From Nitratidesulfovibrio sp. SRB-5 (lineage in GTDB: Bacteria; Desulfobacterota; Desulfovibrionia; Desulfovibrionales; Desulfovibrionaceae): DNA of 64,000 nt. Both the position numbers and the translations under genes were made by a program. The number at the start of each line of letters is the position of its first letter. The stretch's first letter is position 1. The notes under the pieces are model-generated. The model was not told where the DNA came from, made no database searches, and saw only the letters and a program-made list of their open reading frames with translations. Of this stretch, positions 27,101 to 35,771 are shown in pieces. Location: assembly GCF_019931275.1 (NCBI RefSeq), contig NZ_JAIOTY010000001.1, positions 62,001 through 126,000 of the forward strand. The letters are read 5' to 3'.

Positions 27101-27658
27101 GCGCTCGGCGTCCTCCACGAAGCGGGAGAACACGCTGCGCTCCAGCGCATCGCCCAGCCGGTCCAGTTCGGTGAAGGCGCGGCGCTGCTCCAGCACCAGC
27201 AGGGGATGTTCTCCGCGCGGGGCCGCGAGCCGGGCGTTGGTGGTGCGGTTGAGGGCGCTGATGCCGTCTGCGTAGATGCGCAACTGGGCCACCAGCATTT
27301 CCGGGGCGTCCTCCTGAAAGGGCCGGATGGCCGAAAGGGCGGGCAGGGCGCTGCCGCCGGGGGCCAGCAGTTCGTCAACGGCATCGTACAGCCTGCCTGC
27401 TCCCTGTTCGAAGTAGGCGCCGTGGATGCCGGGGGGAATGTCGGCGTCGCCCGCCAACTGGCGCTCGGCGGCCAGCTGGCCCTTCAGCAGGTCGGCCCTG
27501 GCGATGCGCAGCGCCTTCACCACCGGCAGAAAACCACGCAGGCTGGCGTGCCAGCCGTGGTTCACCCACAGCAGCAGGATGCCCGAGCAGACCAGCGCCA
27601 TGATGCCTCCGGCGATGGCGATGTTGCGGCTCTGCGAGATGGCGGGGCGTCTGGTCAT
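24197..27658 (-). CDS. Membrane hybrid sensor histidine kinase with multiple PAS domains and receiver
   Basis: 1153 residues. TM1 at about 11-31 ([20 protein letters not shown]), a periplasmic helical region, TM2 at about 175-195 ([17 protein letters not shown]), then three PAS units ([14 protein letters not shown]..., [15 protein letters not shown]..., [14 protein letters not shown]...), HisKA with [12 protein letters not shown] (His about 685), HATPase ([28 protein letters not shown]) and a C-terminal receiver ([22 protein letters not shown], Asp about 1071). Between the third PAS motif and HisKA there is a Gly/Gln/Asp low-complexity insert ([19 protein letters not shown]). No output domain, so phosphate must pass to another protein. 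It follows the solute-binding protein gene by 106 bp on the same strand; that protein is a likely sensory partner. Confidence 0.92.
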   Translation of the reverse strand: MTRRPAISQSRNIAIAGGIMALVCSGILLLWVNHGWHASLRGFLPVVKALRIARADLLKGQLAAERQLAGDADIPPGIHGAYFEQGAGRLYDAVDELLAPGGSALPALSAIRPFQEDAPEMLVAQLRIYADGISALNRTTNARLAAPRGEHPLLVLEQRRAFTELDRLGDALERSVFSRFVEDAERQSRLTRVVFVLWMIFLCGLTLLFKIAADRRRAAEMALVDSEERWQFALEGPGDGVWDWNIRTGQVFLSPRWKGLLGYEENEIGTSPREWEGRVHPDDRQRVQADMDMHLSGATDTYQSEYRMRRKDGAYIWVLARGRVMSLAEDGTPLRFVGTHSDITARRQAEEALRASRENLAVTLRSIGDAVMATDRAGRITLMNPVAERLTGWPFAAAKGRHIGEVFVIVAGRTRDPVPDPVAQAVGTGKVVELTNDTLLLARDGAEYQIADSAAPIHDAAGEITGAVLVFTDVSAQYAARRQLLASERQFRAAIEEAPVPVMIHDEDGTVLALNRSWCEFSGYTPGDVPTLARWEELAMQGEPVHVADADADAGPGGQQDGLDGQGGQGGQAPGRAADQTSSITAGGTTAGGTGHPTSDTDTLYALGARRADGEHPVTCADGSARVWDFSSAPLGSLPDGRRAVIRMAVDVTGRKEAEAALLREKGAAEAANLAKSEFLANMSHEIRTPLNGALGMLQLLHTTTLDDEQQDYLTSAITSARRLTQLLSDVLDLSRVEAGRLALRAAPFALEGVAGSIRDIFLLPAREKELELDIRLDPRLPARLVGDEARLRQIAFNLVGNAIKFTDTGSVTVELTPLGLPPAARTAGNAADDATGGPAGNTPAHRPAQLRLLLEVRDTGIGIPESHLERIFEPFSQLDGSHVRRHGGAGLGLSIVRRLVALMGGELSLESTPGTGTTIFISLPFGALWDADGADRAPARGPFALPDATGPTGTNESGTAVGHDDAGGSDGGMAMPARHADVSALPRGMARSGKDHAGLRGATPAQQAEPVPANAAPPEYQAGLHVLLVEDDAVNQLAVRRMLEKSGMTVTLATDGQQALDALHHAAFDCVVMDVQMPVMDGLTATRAIRTDPAFSARAAIPVVAMTAHAMVGDRESFLEAGMDDYVSKPVEMSGLRQAILRAMQARHGSSK

Positions 27659-27764
27659 GCGGCGGACCCTGTGGAGGTGGCGGGTGTGGTGCGACGGACG
27701 TGGTGTGGCGACGCGGGGAGCAGGATTCACGCAACCGGAGGATGCGGCGGCGGCCCGGTGCCGC

Positions 27765-28670
27765 TCACTGGCCGGGGCCTGGCCCGTTTCGTCCGTCCTG
27801 CCCGTGCGGCGTGCCGGGAACGGACCAGGGGGGCAGGGTGGAACCATCAAAGCCGAAGGGCCGCACCAGGGCAAGGTGCTCCGGTGTGCCGATGAAGGCG
27901 CGCAACTGCTCGTTCACCCTGTCCGCGAGGGGTGCGTCCTCCTTGCGAAAGGCAAAGGCGCACAACCCGGCCACGGATTTGCCGTTGATGACCGGCTGGG
28001 CGAAGGGATGCGCGGACTCCAGTTCTTCGGGGTGCTGTCGGGCCAACAGTACCACCGTGGGGCCGGAAAGGGCCAGACCGTCCACGCGGCCCTTGCGCAC
28101 GGCGGTCATGCCCGCGTGCGCATCGGCCACGGGGAACAGCCTTTCGGCGGGCATACCCAGCAGCAGCAACTGGCGATGTTCCACCGCACCGTCCAGCACG
28201 GCAAGGGTGACATCGCTGCGCTCGGCAAGGGATGCGTAGTCGTGCAGGCCGCGCGGGTTGCCGCGCCGCACCAGCAGCCCCTGCCCCACGGAGCTGGTGG
28301 GCAGCGAAAAGGCGACGCGGGCGGTCCTGTCGGGCGTGATGAACATGCCCGCCGCGATCATGTCGATATGCCCGGCCAGCAGGTCCGGGATCAGGGCGTT
28401 GAAGTCGCCGAGCACCCAGCGCACCCGGGTGATGCCCGCGCGGGTCAGCGCGGCGCGGGCCACTTCCGGGGCCTCGCCGGTCACGGTGCCTTCCGGGGTG
28501 AGGTAGGCGTACGGGGGTTCAAGGGCGTAGCCCACCCGAATGGTGCCCCCACGCCATGCCGCATTGTCCGGGTCGGGCAGTTCCAGCAGCGCGTAGAGCA
28601 GGGGCGTCACCGCGCAGACCACGGCGATGACGCCGAGCAACGAGGGGGCGGAGCGGGGAAATCTGGGCAT
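27765..28670 (-). CDS. Periplasmic amino-acid-type solute-binding protein (SBP_bac_3), probable sensor partner
   Basis: 301 residues. N-terminal signal/anchor (SLLGVIAVVCAVTPLLYALLELP), then a family-3 periplasmic binding fold: IRVGYALEPPYAYLTPEGTVTGEAPEVARAALTRAG, LIPDLLAGHIDMIAAGMFITPDRTARVAFS, and GRVDGLALSGPTVVLL. This arrangement is close to the EhuB/polar amino-acid group. There is no lipobox and no ABC permease or ATPase beside it; the next gene on the strand is the hybrid kinase, so it probably presents a ligand to the kinase rather than feeding a transporter (inference). The C-terminus ends in a Gly/Pro/Gln-rich tail. AGGA lies about ten bases before the ATG. Confidence 0.85.
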   Translation of the reverse strand: MPRFPRSAPSLLGVIAVVCAVTPLLYALLELPDPDNAAWRGGTIRVGYALEPPYAYLTPEGTVTGEAPEVARAALTRAGITRVRWVLGDFNALIPDLLAGHIDMIAAGMFITPDRTARVAFSLPTSSVGQGLLVRRGNPRGLHDYASLAERSDVTLAVLDGAVEHRQLLLLGMPAERLFPVADAHAGMTAVRKGRVDGLALSGPTVVLLARQHPEELESAHPFAQPVINGKSVAGLCAFAFRKEDAPLADRVNEQLRAFIGTPEHLALVRPFGFDGSTLPPWSVPGTPHGQDGRNGPGPGQ

Positions 28671-28886
28671 GGAGTACGTGTCCTGTGGCGCGGCGCGCGG
28701 GGCGCATGCCGGAGACGGTATTGCCGTCGCTGTGCCATATGCCAGCGTAGCGGAACATTATTCTTTGCCGCGGAATGGCGCGGCGTCAATTGGGGGGTTC
28801 CGCACCTTTGCCGGTGCTTTCCCATGGAGAAGGTAGGGTTAGCCCGACATGTGGAGCATGGGAGCCCGCAATGGTGCGCAACGGTC

Positions 28887-28915
28887 TTGACATGGCGGGT
28901 AAGGAAATGAAGTAT
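28887..28915 (+). promoter_or_regulatory. Putative sigma70 promoter for the TPR gene
   Basis: TTGACA at 28887-28892, 17-base spacer, AAGTAT at 28910-28915. If used, transcription begins near 28922, which rules out the ATG at 28914 and supports the GTG start at 28983. The remaining divergent spacer (28671-28886) shows only small hairpins. Confidence 0.5.
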
Positions 28916-28982
28916 GCGACAATCCACTGCCCGGGGAGGGCAGGACACCGGTCGCGCCATGGCGCGCAGCAGGGGAGCACCC

Positions 28983-29723
28983 GTGCACGACGAACAGTAT
29001 CCGATCATACTTGGCGTTTATTCGTTGCAGCAGGATGCCATGGTTGGCATAGGCGGCACCGCCTCGCAGCAGCGTCAGGTTACCTATTGGTATGCGCGCA
29101 AACTGGATGCTGCCATCTGCGAAGTGCAGCCGCTCAACGTGCACCATGTGCCATCGGGTATCCGCAATCCCATGGAAGAGCTTGAATTTCTTCGTAATTA
29201 CATGCCGGAGCCGATGTATTACAAGAACCACACGGTGCCCGCGCTGACATCACTGCATCGCAAGCTGGTCGAGGGCGAGGCCTGCCTGGCGGAACTGCGT
29301 CTGGACGAAGCGGAAAAGGCGTTCATCAAGGCCCTGATGATCGACGACCTGAACGTGCCCGCCAATTTCGGCCTGGGCGAGGTGTACGCGGAAAAGAAGG
29401 ACACGGCCCGGCTGCGCAAGGTGCTGCACGTGCTGATGGGCAGCGACGAGGCGTTCCTGATGGAGCACCGGGTGCGTTTCAACAAGTTCGGCATCAGCCT
29501 GCGCAAGAACGGGCACTTCGACGATTCGCTGCGGTTCTACCACAAGGCGCTGGAATGCCACGAGGACGAGCACCTGCATTTCAACATCGCGCGGGTGCAC
29601 TTCGACAAGGGCGACACCGGCGCCTGCGTGCAGCACCTGACCAGGGCTCTGGCCATGCGGCCCGACTTTACCGAGGCGCAGCGCTTTCTGACCTTCTGCG
29701 GCGGCCAGGCCTGTTCCGGTTAG
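28983..29723 (+). CDS. Tetratricopeptide-repeat protein
   Basis: 246 residues. An N-terminal beta-rich segment (YPIILGVYSLQQDAMVGIGG..., YARKLDAAICEVQPLNVHHVPSGI) precedes three to four TPR-like helix pairs: ECLAELRLDEAEKAFIKALMIDDLNVPANFGLGEVYAEKKD, GISLRKNGHFDDSLRFYHKALEC, and LHFNIARVHFDKGDTGACVQHLTRALAMRPDFTEAQRFL. No signal peptide, so cytosolic scaffold or regulator. GTG 28983 with GGGGAGC upstream is chosen; an in-frame ATG at 28914 with AAGGAA also exists, but a promoter-like pair overlaps it. Similar single TPR proteins are common in Desulfovibrio (recollection). Confidence 0.8.
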   Translation: MHDEQYPIILGVYSLQQDAMVGIGGTASQQRQVTYWYARKLDAAICEVQPLNVHHVPSGIRNPMEELEFLRNYMPEPMYYKNHTVPALTSLHRKLVEGEACLAELRLDEAEKAFIKALMIDDLNVPANFGLGEVYAEKKDTARLRKVLHVLMGSDEAFLMEHRVRFNKFGISLRKNGHFDDSLRFYHKALECHEDEHLHFNIARVHFDKGDTGACVQHLTRALAMRPDFTEAQRFLTFCGGQACSG

Positions 29724-29772
29724 CCGGGCAGGGCGCCGCGCAGCTTTCCACCGGGCACGACGCACGGGCACG

Positions 29773-29805
29773 ACGAAGGCCGCCACATGATGTGGCGGCC
29801 TTCGT
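29773..29805. terminator. Long hairpin between convergent genes
   Basis: ACGAAGGCCGCCACA pairs perfectly over 15 bp with TGTGGCGGCCTTCGT around a TGA loop. It lies between the TPR gene (plus, ends 29723) and the FAD oxidoreductase (minus, ends 29926). There is no T run in either direction, so termination is likely but not certain. Confidence 0.65.
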
Positions 29806-29925
29806 GCGTTGCGGGGGACGGGGTTTACCCGTTGCGTCCCTGTGGCCGCGCGGGGGATATGCCATTGTCCGCCGGAAACTGGCGGAAACTGTCAGCTCAG
29901 GCCAGCTCATGCCAGTTCTGTCGGT

Positions 29926-31215
29926 TCATGCCGGGGCGTCCCACGGACATTCACCGGGCAGGGTGCCGCCGGGCGGCAGATGGCTTCGCAGGAACCGGGT
30001 GTCGATGGCCCGTTTGACCAGGAAGGCCAGGCGCCCACCGAAGCACAGCGCGCCGCCGCCCAGCGGGCGGTGCAGCACCCCCGTGCCCGCGCCGGTATCC
30101 AGCACCAGCAGATGGCCGGGCCGGGGGATGTACGGGACAAGGGGCGGCTGGCCGGATGCCGGGGCCGCATTGGCGGCGTGCCGCGCATGCGCGTCCAGGC
30201 GGGTGCCCAGATTGGCGGCCAGCACCGGGCCCTGGCGTACGGCGTGCACACCCACGCGGGGCAATGGCGCCGGGGTGAAGTGAATGCAGTCGCCCCCGCC
30301 GAACAGGTCCGGATGGGCGATAGACTGAAGGTGCGCGTTCACCGCCAGCCCGCCGTCCGCCTCGCCATCAGGCCCGCCGTTTGCCCTGCCAATCAGGCCC
30401 GATGCCGCGAACAGCGGCGGCGGGGCCACTCCGGTAGCCAGCAGCACCACATGGGCGGGCAGGCTGCGGCCATCGTCCAGCAGTGCCCCTTCTGGTGTGG
30501 TTTCCAGAACCCGCGCGCCCTCGATGATGCGCACCCCGCGCGCGGCGGTCACCGTGCGGCACAGGTCGCGTGCCCGTTCCGGCAGGCCCGGCAGCAGCCC
30601 GCGCCCGGCCACCAGGGTGACCGAATCGCCGCCGGGAACAACGGGGGCGGCGTTGCCCCGCGCGCGGGCAAGGCACACCGCCGCGTTGCAGGCCACCTCC
30701 AGCGCGGCTGGACCGCCGCCCGCCACCAGCACATCCACCGCGCCGTGCGCAGCCAGCCGCAGCAGCGTCTGCCGGGCCCGGTACAGGTTTTCGATGGGCT
30801 TTACCGATAGCACGGGTAGCGTCACGGGGGATGGGGGCGCGCCGACAGTGCTGCCGTTGACGCCATCGCCACCCGGCAGGATATGCGCCACCAGCGACCC
30901 CACGTTGCACGAGCACACCTCGTATTCCAGCCGCAGGCCGGAGGCGAAGTGCACGGCATGTCCCGGCGCGTCGATGCGCACCGCCGTGTCGGTGACGAAG
31001 GTGCCCCCCGCCGCCTGCACCATGCGCCGCACCGGCAGGGCCATGGCCTGCGGCGCATATGTGCCGCCCAGCACGCCGGGGCCCATGCCGGAATAGCAGT
31101 GGCAGGGGCCGGGCCCGGCCACGGTCACCGTATGCCCCCGCGCCACCAGCGCCGGAATGGCGCGGATGGCGTCGAGGTGGGCGTGCCCCGCGCCGAGCAG
31201 CAGCAGGCGGGCCAT
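29926..31215 (-). CDS. FAD-dependent pyridine-nucleotide-disulfide oxidoreductase (NDH-2 / SelD-fusion type)
   Basis: 429 residues. N-terminal FAD-binding LLLLGAGHAHLDAIRA (GxGxxH form), second nucleotide-binding motif VLVAGGGPAALEVACNAA, and the FAD-binding end motif HPDLFGGGDCIHF. The GAGHAH start and overall layout match the group formed by type II NADH dehydrogenases and the oxidoreductase domain that is fused to selenophosphate synthase in some bacteria; there is no SelD domain here. No membrane helix typical of NDH-2 C-termini is evident. Low-complexity linkers at GRANGGPDGEADGG and HARHAANAAPASG. AAGGAG lies well placed before the ATG. Monocistronic; substrate unknown. Confidence 0.83.
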   Translation of the reverse strand: MARLLLLGAGHAHLDAIRAIPALVARGHTVTVAGPGPCHCYSGMGPGVLGGTYAPQAMALPVRRMVQAAGGTFVTDTAVRIDAPGHAVHFASGLRLEYEVCSCNVGSLVAHILPGGDGVNGSTVGAPPSPVTLPVLSVKPIENLYRARQTLLRLAAHGAVDVLVAGGGPAALEVACNAAVCLARARGNAAPVVPGGDSVTLVAGRGLLPGLPERARDLCRTVTAARGVRIIEGARVLETTPEGALLDDGRSLPAHVVLLATGVAPPPLFAASGLIGRANGGPDGEADGGLAVNAHLQSIAHPDLFGGGDCIHFTPAPLPRVGVHAVRQGPVLAANLGTRLDAHARHAANAAPASGQPPLVPYIPRPGHLLVLDTGAGTGVLHRPLGGGALCFGGRLAFLVKRAIDTRFLRSHLPPGGTLPGECPWDAPA

Positions 31216-31562
31216 GGGGTCTCCTTGGATGGGGTGGGAATGGTGGCCCCACCGTAGCAGCGGATGCGGGGCGCGGCAACGCGGCGGTCAGGACGGTCGG
31301 GGAAGGCAGGACGGTCCGGACGGGCAGGGCGACAAGGCCGTTCCGCCTGTGCAGGCCTGTTCCACTGTTGCTCGCCTTTCCGGGGCACGTACGGTGTACA
31401 TTCGGGGCACATTCGGGGCGGTCGCATGGCAGTGCCGGGGTGGTTCCGGCAACGCGACCGCCCCGCACTCCATGCGGAATGCGGGGCGGCGTGCGGGAAG
31501 GGTCGGGCTGAAGGCGATGTAAAGGCACGGCCTCTGAGGCCGGTTGCAGTTGCGCCCAGCGT
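31216..31562. other. Spacer with several hairpins between minus-strand genes
   Basis: 347 bases with no credible gene. Contains CCGCCCCGCA/TGCGGGGCGG (10-bp stem, about 31460-31492), GCGGTCGC/GCGACCGC enclosing about 30 bases upstream of it, and CGGCCTC/GAGGCCG near 31527-31541; the last one, read on the minus strand after the glycosyltransferase stop, is followed by TGCCTTT and may terminate that gene. Confidence 0.4.
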
Positions 31563-34316
31563 CTATGCGGCACTACGGTCGTGGTCGTGGTCGTGGTCGC
31601 GGTCGCGATACATGGCCCACTGTTGCAGGAAGGCGGCCTCGAAGGACCGGCTTTCCGCGTAGGAGCGGGCATCGGCCCGCATGGCGTCCAGCCGGGCCGG
31701 GTCGGCGGCCATGTCCAGCATGGCCCGGGCCATGGCCGTGGCGTCTCCTTCCGGCACGATGGCCCCGGTGCGCCCCGGCAACAGGTTTTCCTGCGGCCCG
31801 CCCTTGTCGGTGACCACCACCGGCAGGCCGGAGGCCTGCGCCTCCAGTACCACGTTGCCGAAGGTGTCGGTGCCGGAGGGAAACACGAAGATATCCGACG
31901 AGGCGTAGGCGTTGGCCAGGTCGTCTCCGGTGAGGTAGCCGGTGAAGGTGACCGGCAGGCCGCGCAGGGTTTCTTCCAGCTCGGCGCGAGCCGGTCCGTC
32001 GCCCACCAGCACCAGCCGCAGGTGCGCGGCGCGGGTGGCCACCAGCCGGTAGGCGTCGGCCAGCACGTGCAGGTTCTTTTCGCGCGACAGGCGCCCCACG
32101 TACAGGAAGCGCACCGGCTGGGCCGCGTCGCGCGGGGCCGTCCTGCCCGGACCTGCGGCGCGGGCATCCTGGCTGTTCGGGAAGGTGCGCGGCAGGGTCA
32201 CGGCGGTGCCGTCGTATCGGCTGAAGAACCCGTTGCGGCGGGCCGGGGTGAAGGTTTGGGTGTCGATGCCGCGCGGGTAGAAGGCGATGCGTTCGCGTGC
32301 GATGCCCCGTTCCGCCAGTTCGTCGCCGGTGGCGTGCGAGGGCACGTACACCCGGTCCATCTGGTTGTAGTACCAGATCATGTACCGCCACATGGCTTCT
32401 TCCAGCCCGGCGTCCTCGGTCAGCATCATCACGTACTGCGGGAAGGCGGTGTGGTAGGTGGCGTGAATGGGCAGACGCAGGATGCGCGCCGCCGCCAGCG
32501 CCACCAGCCCCACCGGGCCGGGCGTGGCCGAGTGCAGGTGGGTGAATCCCTGCCGGTAGCAGTGGTCCAGCATCTTCAGCACCGGCGGGTAATACAGGGC
32601 AAGGCCGGGGTACTCCGGCATGGCGAACGACCCGATGGGCGAAAAGGTGAATACGTCGGAGCGGTGGGCCAGTTCCGGGTCGGCCACGCCGTCGGGCGCG
32701 CAGGTGATGACCTGCAACCGCTTGTCGTTGCGGCGGGCGATGTCCAGTTGCATCTGAAGGGTGCGGGCCACGCCGTTGACGTCGTAGAAGGTGTCGGTGA
32801 AGTGGCCCACGTGCAGGCGGCCCGTGGCGTGCCATTCGTCCGTGTCCGTCACATGGGGGGGATGGGGCCGGGTACCGCACGCGCCGGACGAGGCGCCAGC
32901 CTGCCCCGGCGCGCCGGGCACGGCCTCTGCCGCGTGCGGCAGGAAGTGGTCGCGGCAGGCGCGGGCAAAGGCACGGTCCTTGGTGAACAGGGTGTACCCC
33001 ACGAAGTACGGGGCCAGGATGGCGTAGAGCGACCCGGCGGAGCCCACCACGTTGAACACGCTGAACAGGTCCGCGCCCATGGCGTTGTCCAGCAGGGTAT
33101 CGGCAAAGGTGCGCAGCACCTTTTCCGAGGCCTGGTCGGCAAAGCGCATCCAGGCCTGTTCGGTGCGTTCGCCGGTGATGTCGGCGGCGGGGCCGTCCAG
33201 CAGGGCTCGCAACTCCGGGTCGCGGCGGATGATCTCCGCCGCTTCCGTTTGCAGGTGGTCCTGCACGGTGCGCGGGGTGGACGCGGAAAAGGACAGCCGG
33301 GGGCGGCGGTACCCGATGAGGCCGTGCAGCCTGGTCAGCAGGCCGCCTTCCGGTTCCGGCGCGCCGGTCAGCACCCTGTCGGCGAAGCGCAGCACCGTGT
33401 CGCGGTTGACGTGGCGGCCCAGACCGAAGCGCTGCTTATAGAACTGGTAGGCGATGGCGTACAGGTTGTGGGCCATGGTCACCGGGGTGGCGGCGCTGCC
33501 GTGCGGCGTGCCGCGCCCCTCCATCACCCCGCGCAGGGCCTCGCGCACGCGGCCGTGCCCCACGCCGGAAACCCCTTCGATGCTGGTGTGGCTGCGGGCG
33601 ATGTTCAGCGAGGAATGGTCGTCCGACCCGGCCATGAGGTGCTTTGTCCACGCCCGTTCCATGCGCGGGGCCATGTCCTGCCGGTCGGCCATGGCGTCCA
33701 TGTCCGCCGGGGTCAGCCCCTGCACGATGGCCCGCAGGATGCCGTTCTGGAAGTCGTCGCGCGAGCCGTTCAGCTCGAACACCCGAAACAGCAGCAGCAG
33801 CCGTTCCATGTGGTCCAGGGTCAGGCGCTCGTTCAGCGAGTACATGGCGTGGGCGCAGGCATGGGGGATGCCCGACACGGTCAGGTAGTCCACCAGGTCG
33901 TAGATGTTCTCGCGCAGGCGGGTGATGTCGGCGTGGTGGGCTTCCGTCAGGTCCCAGGCCAGCACGTGGATCTTGCAGCGGTCTTCGGGGAAATAGGCGG
34001 TGATTTCCTCGCTGACGAAGGTGTGGTCGAGGTGGGCGATTTCTAGGCTGCCCGCCAGGGTGTTGTGGTCGGTGATGGTGACCAGGTCCATGCCCCGGCG
34101 GCGGGCGATGTCGTACAACGCCCTGGGGTCGGTGTAGCTTTCCGCGCAGCCCAGCTTTTGCAGAATCCACTGCGAGGGGCGGGTGGAGTGGCGCGAGTGC
34201 ACGTGCAGGTCGATGGACAGCGGCGGGGTTGGGGACGGGGCCGCCGAGGGGGGCGGAGAAGAGGAACGCGCGGATGCGGCGGTGCGGGGTGCGGAACGGG
34301 GGACGCCAGTGGCCAT
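31563..34316 (-). CDS. Fusion of a PHP-type phosphoesterase and a GT4 glycosyltransferase
   Basis: 917 residues. After a 30-residue Ser/Pro/Ala-rich start comes a PHP metal-dependent phosphoesterase (DLHVHSRHSTR at about 36-46, LVTITDHNTL, GSDDHSSLNI), then a mid region of about 250 residues with no clear match, and from about residue 510 a group-1 glycosyltransferase (HVGHFTDTFYDVNGVARTLQ, HLHSATPGPVGLV, FLYVGRLSREKNLHVLADAY, VFPSGTDTFGNVVLEAQASGLPVV). The C-terminal part is close to the mannosyltransferase/GDP-mannose-dependent GT4 group. The extreme C-terminus, RDRDHDHDHDRSAA, is encoded by a six-base repeat. AGGAGGT is nine bases before the ATG. Domain order suggests a glycolipid or phosphosugar pathway, unproven. 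Confidence 0.9.
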   Translation of the reverse strand: MATGVPRSAPRTAASARSSSPPPSAAPSPTPPLSIDLHVHSRHSTRPSQWILQKLGCAESYTDPRALYDIARRRGMDLVTITDHNTLAGSLEIAHLDHTFVSEEITAYFPEDRCKIHVLAWDLTEAHHADITRLRENIYDLVDYLTVSGIPHACAHAMYSLNERLTLDHMERLLLLFRVFELNGSRDDFQNGILRAIVQGLTPADMDAMADRQDMAPRMERAWTKHLMAGSDDHSSLNIARSHTSIEGVSGVGHGRVREALRGVMEGRGTPHGSAATPVTMAHNLYAIAYQFYKQRFGLGRHVNRDTVLRFADRVLTGAPEPEGGLLTRLHGLIGYRRPRLSFSASTPRTVQDHLQTEAAEIIRRDPELRALLDGPAADITGERTEQAWMRFADQASEKVLRTFADTLLDNAMGADLFSVFNVVGSAGSLYAILAPYFVGYTLFTKDRAFARACRDHFLPHAAEAVPGAPGQAGASSGACGTRPHPPHVTDTDEWHATGRLHVGHFTDTFYDVNGVARTLQMQLDIARRNDKRLQVITCAPDGVADPELAHRSDVFTFSPIGSFAMPEYPGLALYYPPVLKMLDHCYRQGFTHLHSATPGPVGLVALAAARILRLPIHATYHTAFPQYVMMLTEDAGLEEAMWRYMIWYYNQMDRVYVPSHATGDELAERGIARERIAFYPRGIDTQTFTPARRNGFFSRYDGTAVTLPRTFPNSQDARAAGPGRTAPRDAAQPVRFLYVGRLSREKNLHVLADAYRLVATRAAHLRLVLVGDGPARAELEETLRGLPVTFTGYLTGDDLANAYASSDIFVFPSGTDTFGNVVLEAQASGLPVVVTDKGGPQENLLPGRTGAIVPEGDATAMARAMLDMAADPARLDAMRADARSYAESRSFEAAFLQQWAMYRDRDHDHDHDRSAA

Positions 34317-34577
34317 GCGGTGCGACCTCCTGCGGGTTCCGGGGCCGCGCGGGCGGTGCGAGCGCCTTGGCGCGGCGGCGGGTTGGGCGATTCTGGAACA
34401 GGTATGCAGATCGCCTGTCGGTGTTGCAGGAGGAATGCGCCCCGGCGGTGGCGCATGCGTGACGGTGTGGTGAATCTTGCGGACGGTTGGGTGACGTTGC
34501 GGCGGCGGGGGGAAAAGATGGGGAAGGGCGTGCCGCGTCGGGCGGGCGAGCGCGGACGATGCGCCGGGTGTGCTTCC

Positions 34578-35603
34578 CTACGCCGCCAGAATGTAATCCC
34601 GGCCCTGCACGTAGCCCGCACCGTCAAGGAACGCCGTCAGCTCTTCCGCCGCGCCGTGCCCGGCCAGGTACGCCACCAGAAATCCCTCGCCCGGCGCGGG
34701 CATGGCCTCGCGCCCCAGCACGGGCAGGCCGTCCACCCGGTTGCCGATCTTGCGCGGGTCGATGTCGATCCACGCGCGCACTGCGATGCCCTGATCCATC
34801 AGCAGGCGCGCCCGGCGGCGGCTGGTGCGGCCCGCGCCCACCACCCACACTTCGGGGTGGCGCGGGTTGTGCCGGGCCAGCCAGCGGGCCAGGTACAGCC
34901 CCTTCAGGGTATAGAAGCCGCCTTCCGCGTAGTTGGGGTGGGTGCGCGAAAGGCGGCCCGGCGGGTCGTTCCAGGTCAGCAGGGTGTGCGGCAGCTTGGC
35001 CATGGCCACGCCCGCGTCCATCCAGCGCAGCCACAGTTCGTAATCTTCCGGAAAGGGGCCGTCGGTGTACGCGCCGTGCAGGCCGGGCAGTTCCGCGCGG
35101 AACATCACCGAGGGGTGCGCGAAGGGCGATTCGCGAAAGCGCGCCAGTGCGATGTCTGTGGGGTCCAGCAGGGTGTTCACCCAGTCCACGTGCCGGGCGT
35201 AGCCGCCGCAGCGTTCGCGGTCACCGCCGAAGTCCACGCGGCAGCCCACCAGCCCGATGTGCGGGTGCGCGTCCAGAAAGGCGCATTGCAGGGCCAGGCG
35301 CTGCGGGTGGCAGGTGTCGTCGGCGTCCATGCGGGCGATGTGGCGTCCACGGGCAAGGGCAAGACCGTGGTTCAGCGCGGCCACGATGCCGCCGTGGGCG
35401 ATGCGCGCCGGGCGGATGCGGGCATCCTGCGCGGCGAATGCGGCGAGCAGGTCGGGGGTGGCGTCGGTGGAGCCGTCGTCCACGGCCACCACCTCGAAGT
35501 CCGCGCCGGTTTGCGCCAGCAGGCTGTGCAGGGTGGCGGGCAGGGTGGCGGCGGCGTTCCAGACGGGCAGCACGACGCTGACGGCGGGGCAGGGCTTGGT
35601 CAT
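34578..35603 (-). CDS. Glycosyltransferase family 2
   Basis: 341 residues. Classic GT2 N-terminus: VSVVLPVWNAAATLPATLHSLLAQ, VVAVDDGSTDATPDLL, ALNHGLALARGRHIARMDADD (the DxD metal/sugar-nucleotide site), and EDYELWLRWMDAG (catalytic ED). A C-terminal segment (EVWVVGAGRTSRRRARLLMDQG) reads like a small Rossmann fold after the transferase, an addition also seen in Desulfovibrio GT2 proteins. The start at 35603 is chosen from the conserved first strand; the open frame reaches further up to 35711 but runs through the extragenic palindrome at 35646. Lies 261 bp downstream of the PHP/GT4 gene, same strand. Probably surface polysaccharide synthesis. Confidence 0.9.
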   Translation of the reverse strand: MTKPCPAVSVVLPVWNAAATLPATLHSLLAQTGADFEVVAVDDGSTDATPDLLAAFAAQDARIRPARIAHGGIVAALNHGLALARGRHIARMDADDTCHPQRLALQCAFLDAHPHIGLVGCRVDFGGDRERCGGYARHVDWVNTLLDPTDIALARFRESPFAHPSVMFRAELPGLHGAYTDGPFPEDYELWLRWMDAGVAMAKLPHTLLTWNDPPGRLSRTHPNYAEGGFYTLKGLYLARWLARHNPRHPEVWVVGAGRTSRRRARLLMDQGIAVRAWIDIDPRKIGNRVDGLPVLGREAMPAPGEGFLVAYLAGHGAAEELTAFLDGAGYVQGRDYILAA

Positions 35604-35645
35604 GGCGGCGCGGGTTGGGATGGAAATACCCGGAGGGGGGAGTTG

Positions 35646-35685
35646 CCGGGGGAAGGAACCTTTTGGAAAAGGTTCCTTCCCCCGG
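35646..35685. repeat. 40-bp perfect extragenic palindrome
   Basis: A 19-bp arm beginning CCGGGGGAAGGAACC and its exact reverse complement around a GG loop. It is followed on the plus strand by ACCCCCATCCTCCCAAACTTTTTC. It lies in the 168-bp spacer between a GT2 gene and a TtuA-like gene (both minus). The form suggests a dispersed element of the REP type; I recall similar sequence recurring in Desulfovibrio genomes, but no second copy is in this window. Confidence 0.85.
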
Positions 35686-35771
35686 ACCCCCATCCTCCCA
35701 AACTTTTTCATTGTGGGTGGAATGAAGGGTTATGCGGGGAAGGTGCGCGGATATCCCCGCTTCTGTCTCTG

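Noticed and set aside
34578-35711. Longer GT2 protein starting at 35711
   Set aside because: The extra N-terminus is a translation of the 40-bp palindrome and its flanks; the GT2 fold begins at the ATG at 35603.
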